Positions 10,991 through 21,900 of a DNA stretch of 64,000 bases are shown here, one piece after another. The stretch comes from Kalaharituber pfeilii (taxonomy: Eukaryota; Ascomycota; Pezizomycetes; Pezizales; Pezizaceae). The notes below the pieces were generated by a model. It ran no database searches, was not told where the DNA came from, and worked only from the letters and a program-made list of their open reading frames with translations. The position numbers and the translations under genes were made by a program. Location: the NCBI GenBank assembly GCA_015179045.1, contig WHUZ01000006.1, forward strand, positions 682,001 to 746,000, given 5' to 3'. Every line of letters starts with the position of its first letter. Positions within the stretch are counted from its first letter, which is position 1.

Positions 10991-13798
10991 GGTTTCTTCT
11001 TGTGCGTTGGAGCTGGCAATGCCGCAGGAGGTGATGAGATAGTGGGGGGTAGTAGGGCGAGAGAGTCAGTGGGCTCCGCTTGAGGGGCCGCGGTGAACAG
11101 CGGGCGCGGTGCAGTTGATTGGAGGAGGAATTGAGCAACCGGATTGGGCCTTGGTTGGTGTGTTTGTGGCAGTGGATTCACTGCAGTGGGGTATTGGGGG
11201 GGGGGGGAGTATTGCTCTGTTGCCGCCTTTATGACGATATTGTCCAGCGGAGGGCGTGGGACTGGGAGCGTGCTCGGAGGGGGAGGGCACCAGCACCGGC
11301 GGGCCCGCGCCCGGCATGGCATACATCGGCAGAGCGCCGCCGCCGGGCCCATCGCCCGCCAGCAGCAGCGGCGGCGGCAGCCAGAGCGCCAGAGAGCGTC
11401 AGCCAGTCAGCAGCCAGCAGCCAGCAGCCAGCAGCCAGCAGCCAGTAGTCCGCCAGTACACAGCGGACGAGACCCAGTGAGCATGTTTCCGCCCAAACAG
11501 GAAAGACGCTGCGGGCCGGCGAGGGGCCAAAGAGGGAAGTCGACGTTGCTTGGTGCCAGTCTTGGCGACACCCTTGTGGCATCTGCGGCACCCCCAAAAC
11601 CACCTCAATCTCACTCGTGTAAGCTGCGACGCCAGCTCGAACCGCTCGCCACTCGAGCCCGACGGGAGCAGCCAGAATTACGAGTGCATCACCCCCCATC
11701 CCATCCCACCCCATCCCACTCCATCCCACCCCATCCCCACCCCTCTCCTCTGGCCCCAGCTGAGCTCAAACTATTTCTTACAATTAACGCGCTCACTATG
11801 ATATGCTGAGGCCGAGTCCCTCTTGGCACGGAAGGAACATGCGATTTTCAGGTTGATGCCCCTCACTGTACAATGCTAAATTCTATGGCTGCTGCATTGC
11901 TTCGCCGTGAATTCAGTATCATATCATAGCTATGTGCGGCCTATGTGAGGCCCACCTCACTTTGCTCACTTAGCGGATGTATGTACATACGAGCTACAGC
12001 TGATATCAGCTTGCTCGTGCTGTTTTGTGTTTACTGGAAGGCTTGTCATTGTGTTACAATGTCAGGTCACTTTCAGGCAACATGTCAAGCTTGCATGCTA
12101 CTTGGACGTGCAACTCCTGAGGTTTGAGCTGAACAAGAAACAAAGGAGTACTTCGCACATACTACTGCAACAATCGTGTCGTGGGATGTCTCGCTACGTA
12201 GAGAGTAATTTTTTACGTGGGAGGCAGATATTCCCTTGTGACCCGACTCGCTTTGCTACTCATTGCTTGTCCAACCGCTTACCGTACTCCCCCATCCCAG
12301 CTCTCCCTAATTAGAAGGCTGGAACCCCCCCCCCCCCCCCCCCGTCCCATCCAGTTGACTACGGTCGGAGGGTCGATGCAACGTGACTACCAGTTGACTT
12401 CCCTTTGTCGTCCAGAAGTAAGTACCTCCTGCTCTCTTGTATCCCAATCTCACATTGCACTATCTGAGCAATTCAAGTCGTGAAAGGGCACGAGAAACAC
12501 TTGAAAGGTGGCAAGTATCTTTCTCCAGTATGCTGCTAATCTCATGCTAGCCCATTTTGATACATCTAGACTCCTCGCTCGCATCCAGATCGCGAGATAT
12601 ATTCTGGTTTTCTCCAGCCCCCCCCCCCCCACATTCATCTTCACAACCTCCTGCACATCCCAAAGAACCCTGTTCAGTGAATTACCAAGCTGCATCTGCG
12701 CTCTTGCAATTGCTTTGTTTACCTATCGGGCCATGCCAGTCTCCAATTCCTCTCCAACTCTTGCTTTCTAGACGAGTCTCGCTTCCAATAATTCACTACT
12801 CCTTACTCTCTTATCGATTTCCTTGCTTCCAAAGGCTCCAACCCGAGAACTAGCAGGTGTACAAAGCACAACTAGCGCATATTACCTCAATATCCGTGAC
12901 CGGTCGGCTATATTAATTCCACAGTAACCCGCACCAAATTCGACTTCTAAAATCGAGTCCCAATTTCAAGCCAGCAGAAAAGAAAAAAAAAAAAAAAAAA
13001 AAAAAAAAAGAAAGAAAGTAAGGAAAAAAAGACAAAAAGAAAGAAGAGGAAGTAAATACTTCATCCCCTAGCAACAAAATAAGCTTCGCAAAATATTCTA
13101 CTTCGGGCTAGCTCTCTGACAACGTTGAAAAATACGTCAGGTATGTTCTCCACACACTTCCAACATCCTAGTAACTTTTCGTATTTCTGCTTCACTTATC
13201 GTTTTCAAACTCTATCCCCACACCCTAGATACCCTTGTTGGGGATAATACTGTTACCCCGTTGTTGCACACAAGCATCCCATATTGATATCGTTGGTTAT
13301 CGCAATTGCGAGATACGCGCCACATGATACACTTGGGGTCGGTTCTGTTATGCGTGCAGTTTCGTGTTGAGAATTCTTCAGAACAACCGCGATAGGTCAT
13401 ATGATTGTATATATATGCGTCCAGGCGCTGGATCTATGTCCCAGTGGCCGTGAATTTGCACACTATATCATATCTCAAAGTCTATTGATTCCCAATCGTG
13501 CGGCTGGCCCCGTTTTTCTTGCTTGCATAGTATCATTTATTCCAATTTGAAGTTTTACATATTCTATAATTTTTACTCCCAGTACTCTCTTTTTTCCACG
13601 CCTCTTTTGTGTCTAAGGACAATATTTCCTTTGCCCGGCAGGCGTAGCAAAGAGAACCCGAATTTTGGTCAGGGATTACCCGTTCCGGGAATTGGTTTGC
13701 CCCATCTCAGACTTTTAATTCGATAAACGTTTCCTTTTCTTCGCAACATCTCTACCGTTCTATTTTGCCTATTGTACTAAAATCACATTCACTAAATC
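10991..13798. other. Intergenic between metalloreductase and Ctr genes, with short tandem repeats
   Basis: This is a shared 2.8-kb upstream region of two divergent genes. It includes a 7-bp CAGCAGC tandem array at about 11405-11445, a CCATCCCA-type array at about 11697-11745, a C run near 12326-12342 and a poly-A tract near 12978-13009. Open frames across 11100-11800 are translations of these repeats. No gene is resolved. Confidence 0.55.
11405..11445. repeat. Tandem repeat, unit CAGCAGC (7 bp)
   Basis: About five perfect copies of the 7-bp unit stand in a row, 410 bp upstream of the metalloreductase start. It is a simple minisatellite with no visible coding role. Confidence 0.85.
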
Positions 13799-14507
13799 AT
13801 GCCCTCAATCGCCAGCTTCCTCCTGCCCCGTCACGGTGACGACCATACCGACACTACCACTGTCACCTTACTCCCCGTAAGCATGGACCACTCTAGCCAC
13901 GATTCCTCCTCCAGCAGTCACAGCTCTGCCAAAAACCACATGATGAACATGGCCTTTCACAACTCCATCACCGACAACCTTTTCTCGGAAGCCTGGACAC
14001 CCAAATCAGTCGGTGAATACGCCGGCATCATCGTCTTCCTCATTGTCCTCGCTATCATCCACAGGTTTCTCGTCGCCCTCAAGTCGGTCCAGGATGCAAA
14101 ATGGCGAAAGCGGGATAAGTCCCGTGTGGTAATTGTCGCCAAAGACGGGAGCACGAAGAGAGGGGAGTCGACAGAGGTGACAACAGAGATAAACTCAACG
14201 AGTAGGGAGGATGGAATGACGGGCAAGAGTGCGTGGAGTAGGCCGTGGAGGTTTAGTACGGAACTACCAAGGGCAGTGTTGCAGACAGTGACGACGGGGG
14301 TGGGCTATCTTCTGTATGTGCTTCCCCTAGATAGATAAGAACAAAATTGCTTCCTCTGTTTGGGGTAAAAATGTACATGCTGACCTTGTTTTGTTTTTTG
14401 AATTTAGCATGTTGGCAGCCATGACCTTCAATGTAGGATACTTTTGCGCTGTCCTCGCTGGTGTCTTTGTAGGTGAGCTGGCATTTGGAAGGATTCATGC
14501 TCATTGA
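13799..14507 (+). CDS. Ctr-family high-affinity copper transporter
   Basis: Two exons (13799-14313 and 14408-14507; GTATGT...TTTAG) give a 204-aa Cu(I) channel subunit of the Ctr family, which works as a plasma- or vacuolar-membrane trimer. The N-terminal part is His/Ser/Met-rich, with the copper-binding run HMMNM near residues 48-52. TM1 is GEYAGIIVFLIVLAIIHRFL. A charged cytosolic loop follows, then TM2, which the intron splits. Exon 2 carries the pore signature MLAAM (MxxxM) and TFNVGYF, then TM3 with GVFVG (GxxxG packing motif), and ends FGRIHAH. The short outer domain resembles the Ctr3/Ctr4 type more than the long yeast Ctr1. A FRE-type reductase and an X325/Bim1-like copper protein lie within 9 kb. 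Confidence 0.93.
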
Positions 14508-15732
14508 GAACACTGATTGCTAGTTCTAATTCTTTTTCTTTGGTATCTTGGACCTCTTTGGGTGCTTTGTTTTGTAGTGTAGAAGGCTGTGTATACCCTG
14601 CTGTATATCATTTGTTATCTTGGGAATTACTAGTCTGGGTAGTTTTGCGGGGTATACTACATACCATAGTTTCTTGTGGCTACAGAATATGGGCACTTTG
14701 CCGGATTACTTGGAAAAGCAAAATCAAAAATAAATATGAGATATATCGAGTGTCATATTCTATATAACCCCCCCTCCCCTCCCCTTTTTAAAAAAAAAGA
14801 AAAAAGAAAAAAAATTGTACCTGCTGAATACTACGACATGGTACAGCATTTACAGGTAAATAATATATTTAATTAAAAAACAAAGAAAGGGATGCATAGG
14901 AGCATACTTTTATTCAAAAAGCCCTACAAACCTCTGGGTATGTACATATGTATGTACTATGTATGGTATGCACATTGTATTGTTTACCCAGTATTAGCCG
15001 ACATTCAGCATTTCCAAAAAAAAGAAATCTAATCCAGATTTTTCCGGTGATCTTTTTAATATTTGACCCCAATATTTGAGTAGATTTTTATTTTTGACCA
15101 GATTTTTATTTTTATTTTTTTTTTAATTAAAAAATTAATAAATAAATAAATAACCGATAAAAGTCAGATTTTGCCAAATCCGACCCAATATTGATGGTTA
15201 TGTAAGTATGAATTTGGAGAGGTTTCCATTTATGGGACATAGGCAGGGTGTGAAGGACCGTAAGGCAGGGTGAGGAAAAGAGAGTAGGGCATGGTCTATA
15301 CAATACTACTGATTTAGAGATCTTATGAGGAGAGACGACGTCATGCATGAGCATCGACCACTCACCCTGACAGAAATACAACTCTGGAGGTATCATGGGC
15401 AATCCGTATACGTGAAGTAGTAGAGTTACGGGTCTCCCATCTTCCCCTTCATCATTTGACCTTTCTGAAAAAAACTCGGCACTCTGACAGCCGATGTACA
15501 AAAGTCGCAACAACAGTGACACCGGCAATGACATTATGGCATTAGAGGACAGATCTACAAGACACACTAATACACGTACACTTTAACAGTCACATCCCGA
15601 GGAGGCGGACGCAAGCATTAACGTGCCTGCACGGCACACCATTTGACGACAAAAAATGAAATAAGGAGTATATCCCATTTTGTGGGCGTGATTCCACTGC
15701 GAACCAATGACCTCCACTTCCACAACCACCCC
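14508..15732. other. Intergenic between Ctr and SmD1 genes
   Basis: No gene is seen. AT-rich. The 15020-15200 part repeats CAGATTTTT and ATCCGG-like words that also fill the MITE at 35.3-35.7 kb. An ATAA/AAAT microsatellite lies near 15125-15152. Confidence 0.5.
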
Positions 15733-16520
15733 CTAGAACCCCCTCCCACCTCTTCCACCACCTCTTCCACCACCTCTTCCACCTCTCCCGCCCCTCCCCC
15801 TTCCCCTCCCCCTCCCCCTTTCCTCCTTATCTTTCCTCGCCTTATTCTTCGGCTTCGGCGCATCGTCCACCAGCAGCGTATCCAGCGGCAAGCTATCTGG
15901 CAAGATAAAGTACCTGATCGTGCTCCCGCGGATGTTGATGGTGTCGAGTTGCGTAGGGTCGCGGTTGCGGACGGTCATCTTGACTGCGCGGAGGGACGTG
16001 TTCATCTTGACGTCAACGGAAAGGATAGTGCCGTGGACGATTGTGCCTAGGAATTGGAGGGGAAAGGGGAGAGGGTTAGCATGGATGGTGGACAGGGGAA
16101 GGGGGAGAGGGAGGGGTTACCGTTTTTTAACTCGACGGTTACCGTCTCGTTCTGGCATTTCATTAAAAATCTGTGTGGGGAAGAAGGAAGGTGTTAGCAA
16201 ATAGGTTTCGGCTTTCATTTCTTTCCAGTGGTTGAATGTCCAAGTGGATAGAACAATCCATGAGGTAAACGATCGTATATGCCCACATGCAATCCCCATT
16301 GTCACGTCCAGTATTCGAATACATTAGAGAGCACACCCGCCTTCTCATGTCCCTCCCGCCCAGCTCCTCCCGTTCCCCCTCCCTCCATATACCCCTTTGC
16401 CCGCGTGATGTATGTAGCCTATGAACATCCCAGCCTAACCGGTGACCCCAAGAGGTGGAGATGTGGAACGCCGGATGTAGACAGTTACAGAAAAAAGAAT
16501 TCTTACCTAACGAGCTTCAT
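15733..16520 (-). CDS. smd1: Small nuclear ribonucleoprotein Sm D1
   Basis: SmD1 is one of seven Sm-ring subunits that bind the Sm site of U1, U2, U4 and U5 snRNAs in the spliceosome. Three exons, 16520-16507 (only 14 nt, MKLVR), 16170-16121 and 16046-15733, give 125 aa. Exon 1 joins to [20 protein letters not shown] and then [20 protein letters not shown], the Sm1 fold. Sm2 is [20 protein letters not shown], followed by [12 protein letters not shown] and a C-terminal Arg/Gly tail, the usual target of symmetric arginine methylation. The first intron (16171-16506) is 336 nt, long for this region. Sequence match to SmD1 is very high over the whole length. Confidence 0.96.
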
Positions 16521-17164
16521 ATTTGGTAAACCTATCACCAACCAACAGGACACTCCTTGAGTTGCAAACTCCCGAAAACTTTGAGTCCTTATCTTTCTCA
16601 CCAAGTTTTCAAAGCCTCTGAACGGACCTTTCAATTCCTCTCAATCGATTTCAATCCTTCGGGCTTTTTATGCTATCGCTTTGGCGCTACTCTGGTAAAT
16701 ATACCGCTGGGTTGCAAGGCGTCGTTGATTCAGGTCCTCTGGGATGACTTTGGTTGGTTGCTTTGCTTGCGTGAGTGACAGGTGTGGTGTTGTAAGGTTC
16801 CTTGGCATGGGTTGACTTTGGGGTAGTGTATCTTCATGTGATGAGGATCTGATAAGATTCAGCATAAATTTCGTGCAACATGCAGCTTTCTCACACGACT
16901 ATAATTAGGGTCAGAGTGATTTCATTGCCTCAATTTTACAAATTCATTGGAGCAGCTATGTCTTATTCATGTTTATGCCAGTACCAAAGAGGATACAGTA
17001 GAGCTAACTATACAAGAAGTCCCAAGTTTTCAAAGAACCATAAACAGAGGCAAAGAGACAAATTTTTCCAACTAATCCGGAATCTGCGGAAAAATGAAAA
17101 TATAAAAGTACAAAAATATTAATCGCCCATCAAACCATGGTAAAGCATTCGTAAAGGAAACAGA
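16521..17164. other. Intergenic between SmD1 and X325 genes
   Basis: This 640-bp stretch should hold the SmD1 promoter and the 3' UTR of the X325 gene. No further gene is seen. Confidence 0.5.
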
Positions 17165-17826
17165 TTACATGAATAACAATAACGCACATAAGATGCTCAC
17201 GAGCCCCACATTGCCAATGACACCAGCCACCGCACTGCGCAATGCTCCAGCTCCAGAGCCCGAACCCTCAATTGGCTCAGCAGTGATGCCGGAATCGTTG
17301 GCGCAGGAAGTGGTCAGCAATGGAGGATCATTAGTGAAAGTGATATCCGCGCACTAAAAATCCATAAATTAGTACTTAGATTCCAATGTTGGGGATGGAC
17401 CCCTACATTATACAGCCAGCCGCTCGAGTGTCCAGCCTGTTTGACTTGAATTGTCGCTTTCACCCCATCCTCAATTCCCTCCGTTCCATTTGAAATTGAG
17501 AGCTTATTCCAACAGAATGTCCCAAGACCAACCTGATTGAAAATCGGCACGAGAACAATCGTAAAGTCATCGTCCGATTGAGGGTTTTCCTTCAGTGATA
17601 ATCGCACTTCAGTGTGCGCTTCGTCATGTCTAGCTGAGAATTGGACCCTCCCACCTGTGAGTGGCCACAGTGTGCGTTCCGATGATGGGGTATTGAGGCC
17701 ACCACAAGGTGCTTCGTCCTGGCTCAGGTTGTTCTCGCCCCTGTCTGGAGGATACGTAATGTCAAAGTGGGCAGAAACGGCAGTCAAAAGCGATAGAGCG
17801 ACAATCAGGGCAGGCTTGGCGAACAT
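17165..17826 (-). CDS. Secreted GPI-anchored copper-binding protein, X325/Bim1-like
   Basis: Exons 17826-17407 and 17353-17165 (GTAGGG donor, TTTTTAG acceptor) give 202 aa. A signal peptide ends in LLTAVSA at residue 19, so the mature protein starts with His (HFDITYPPDRG). That is the hallmark of the LPMO-like X325 family, in which the N-terminal amine and His bind copper with a second His and an Asp. Candidates here are His67 or His71 (RHDEAHTE) and Asp143 (LYNCADITF). PCGG near residues 40-43 is also typical. The C-terminal part is Ser/Gly-rich and ends in a hydrophobic segment (VGLVSILCALLLFM), as in a GPI signal. An upstream in-frame ATG at 17859 would add 11 residues and spoil the signal peptide, so I prefer 17826. 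Known members do not cut polysaccharides; Cryptococcus Bim1 serves copper uptake with Ctr1. Confidence 0.9.
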
Positions 17827-18955
17827 TGTGAAGGGAGTGTGGACAATGAGCACAGGCACCTGGTTTGTGATGGGTGAGAAGGCGCAATGGGTGTAAGACT
17901 AGAATTGTTTGAACGAGAGAGCAAGCGGATCAGAGAGGAGCAGGACGATAGCCTTGGGGACGCAGTGCAAGAGCACGCTCCACTCTGTGGTTGCCCACAA
18001 CTTAAGGAAATTAAGTAGTGGGGCCTCAGAGCGTGGCTGGCACACATTACGGAGGTACGCGATCGTGCATGTTGTGTCTCACAGACTCTGTGGGGGTGGG
18101 CCGCCTTGGCGCAACCCTGGCCCAGAAACCCGCTCAAATGCGCGCAGTGCGTTGCCTGGGTGCTCCCTGGCACGCCCCTTGCTTGAAGAAGCATTAAATC
18201 ATGTTGGAGAGCAATACCGTACAGCATTACGTGAGCGGGCCTTGCGTGCGGCTGCCCGGCTTGCCGTCCTGCAGCGCCGGAAGGCGTCACAGAGACCACA
18301 CGCGGGTGCGTTGGGAGCCGACGGCAGCCATAACCACCTTTGTCTTCACCAACGGAGCATCAGGAACAGAAGTCGCCTGGAAAAGTCCTGCTCCGCTGCA
18401 CCGCTGGCGGGGACTGGCAGTGCAGTCAGAACCCACCACACTACCCACCACATTGGAGTACTTAACTTAGGAAGCAGTTCCTGCGCCTGGCCAACGCAGC
18501 CATTGCACTCCCCACTGCGCTACCTGTTCGCTCTTCCACTACCCTCTGACCATCCTTGCTGGTAGCTCCTCCACTGTAGAAGTCATCAAAAAGCAAAACC
18601 CCCCAAACGAAAGCCAAAGAGGAAAGCAGCCAAGGAGACGAGAATAGATCTATGTACTCTCTCCCAAAATGCTAAGCGTGCCCTATACTTGCAGCTTTTA
18701 TAGGTGCGAATACACACAAGACAAATCAAAGTTCCAAGTGCAATATGAAATTTCCCAGGGCAAAAGATCAACCAGAAGAAAAGCAACGACAGCGAAGAGT
18801 ACCTGCCTTTTTTTCTAAAAAATTCCAATGATGTCGAAAGGGAAGAAAAGACTGTAGAAGGACGAGAAGAGATTTTAAGCACAGGCAGGCGGAAATGATA
18901 GCCAATTGCAATCTTCAATTCTAAATCATGAAATTAGAATTAGCTACGCATCATA
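17827..18955. other. Intergenic, X325 promoter side and Sen1 3' side
   Basis: No gene is seen. About 17900-18560 is GC-richer, with open frames on both strands that match no family I know. The part near 18600-18955 should hold the Sen1 3' UTR. Confidence 0.5.
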
Positions 18956-21900
18956 TTATGTGTTAAATGGTTTTCTTACGTTCGAGTTCGGTGCACCAGC
19001 TGGTGGCCTTGGTTTTTTCTCTTTCCTTCTGATGAATGGGTCCGCTGCCTTTTTCGGCCGTGGTGGTGCTACTGGCCGGTTATTCAAAGGAGCCCTCTGT
19101 AGAAAATTTTAGTATATGGAAGCAAAAGTACGGCGATGGACTTACCGGCAAAGGAGCTGGCACTGGTGCAGAGGGGCCCTTCGGTAAGTTGGGGTTGGGT
19201 TGGCCAATTTCCCCCAGCGAATTGGAGGCTCTGGAATATGCATTGGTTGAACTTGGTTGAATTCCATCGCGATATCCAGTCGTTGGTGGATAATTTCTGG
19301 TGGAAGGAACCAGCCCTTCCATCTCCCTTCGTTTGGACGGGTTTGAGGCATCATCTGATGGTCTCCGCTTATTGTGTAGCCGCTTGTCGTCAAGCAAGGA
19401 ACTTTGTATTGGTGGTATTGATCTGTCATGAGGATCTCCTCTTCCATATCTTTTCATGTGCTCAACCTTGCTGGGATTTGGTGGGTTCGGGCAAACAACC
19501 TTCATGTGCCCATGGTTGCCACATCTATAGCAGAGAGGTGCTTTTAATTGATCAGTATTGTCTTCATCAGGGAAGTCATAAGTAGGAGGTAACAAGCTGG
19601 CAGGAGGAACAATAGGTGCTGGTGCTGGCTTCCCTAGAGGGATTACAGGTTGCTTATTGGTGCCAATAGGGTTGGCGCTCCCACGACTGACTGTTGGGGT
19701 TGGTGTGTTACCCTGACCCGTTGCCTGCTGTTTTCGTGACCCTGGTTTTGAATCAACGGGGCTTGGGCGTTTCCTAGGATCTTGAGTTTTAGCCTCTTGA
19801 TTGGTACGTGGATCCTTAACCGCAGTTTCTTGTTTTATCCGCTGGTCTTGAGCTACGGTTTCCTGGTTTATGCGAGGATCTTTGGTTGGTATATATTCTA
19901 TGTTACGTTGTGTTGCGGCGGCCTCACGCTTTATTGTTGCATCTGACGGCACTGAATCGATATCCATTGCCATAGGCAATATGGTTGATTGTTTGGAAGG
20001 ATCAGATATTCGTGTAGGCCTGCTTAGGAGTGCTTGAATCGGCCCATCAATATACACACCCCTCGCCCTGGCATCACGGACAAGCTTTCCCCAGAATTCA
20101 TTTCGAAGCAAAGACTGAGCATTTCCAAGAATAAATAATGATGATTTTGCTCTGGTTAGACCAACGTTCATGCGCCTAATGTCGCTTAAGAAGCCAACCC
20201 CGCCACTTGGAGAAGCTCGGACGCATGAGAAGATAATAATTTCCCTTTCTCGTCCCTGAAAAGCATCTGTCGTATTGAAGTCAATGCTTTCAAGGATGTT
20301 ACTACCGAATTCAGACTCAAATCGTCTCTTGAGTTCTCTGAGTTGTTGCTTATAAGGAGTGATGATTCCTATTAAACCCGCGAAATTCTGTTCTCGGAAG
20401 TCTGTGATAAGGCGACGATATAAGCTAATAGCAATATTGACTTCCTGATAATTGACAAGAGAGTGCCCGCTTGTGTTTGACTCTTGCCCTTGAATGTCAA
20501 AGAACCGGTAAGGCCCAAATATGCTGCTATGATGCCATATCCTTTGGCGATGTTTCTCCATGTTGGGCCCATCCTGTAGCTCTGAATCATAAAATTGTTG
20601 ACTAGGGAATCTGCTAATCTCTGGATGCATACGATATTGTATACTGAGCAGATGTATGTCTTGTGGATGATTCATTTGCATTCTGACGAAAAGAGATTGT
20701 TCATACATATATTTCGCGGCATCACGTGATAAGACTGTCGGGGGCTGTTCTCCAAATCAGTGACCGTAATGCAGGAATGGGTAGAAAGAAAATTTACCAA
20801 CTGCTTTGGATCTCCAACAAGAATGCATTTCGTACATCCGTATTTTAAGGGAATTAGAGCACTCAGCTCTATCGATTGTGCAGCTTCATCAATTATCACA
20901 GTATCGAACTCCACATTCATTCCTTTGAGCATTTCATGGCCAGCTCCACTCAAAGTGGCACAAAGAATATGGGCTTGATCCATGATTTCCTGTTGAATTT
21001 TCCTCCTCAGAATATCCTGATTACGCCTATCGGTATTTAAGGCGTCTTGCTTAGCATCAATTTGCCTACCTTTGACCCTGATCTTTTCCGTAAGTGCCCT
21101 TTCCTCCTGGTGAAGCTTCAGGCCGTTTTCATCCTTATTTGCAAATGCATTGTCCTTGGCGACTCTTATTGCATCCCTTTCAGCTAGCAGTTTATTCATC
21201 TCCTCGCGCAGTTGACCAGCATCGACATCTGGGACTCCCAATCCCTTCTTATTAGCTTCATGGCCAGATAATCTGCTATCAACCAATTCTTCCAAAGTGA
21301 CATCTTTGACTGCCGCGTTTATAGCCTCTGAACGACCTAGTCGAACTATATTGAGGTTTATATGCTCTCCTTTCGTAGTACGAACGCCCTCTTTAAACCG
21401 CAATACCAGTTCGTCAACGGCAGCATTACTTGGTGCACAGACAAGTAGCTTTTTCGTGATTTTAGTAGATACTGCTGGTGTAGATCCTCCAGTATTGGTA
21501 CCGCCGAGGGGGGTGAGGATTGCCCCCACAATCCCAACTACAGTTTTGGTTTTTCCTACCAAAGCTATCAGTGGTAATATTAATAAGCTAGGAATATCTA
21601 TATTTACCTGAACCTGGCGGACTTTACTGATGTTAGCGGATTGTCGAATAATTTAGAGAGGCATCTTACCCTTGAATTAAAGTAAATCCTTCATTATCAG
21701 TAGCAGCGCAGATTGCCCGAGCTTGCGGCTCGTTAACTTGATATATAGATCTCATGTGTTTTACTTGTTCTTCAGAAGGAGGTACAAGAGGGCTTGGACG
21801 AGCATTCAAGATCTCATCAAGAAGATCATAATACATCAAACTGAGAAGAGCACCATACTCTCTCTCTAGTGGGGTAAGTCTAGATGGAGTGCGTTAGTAG

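Noticed and set aside
11119..11809. Long frames on both strands upstream of the metalloreductase
   Set aside because: They run through CAGCAGC and CCATCCCA repeats and are made of Gln/Ser/Ala or Pro/His runs.
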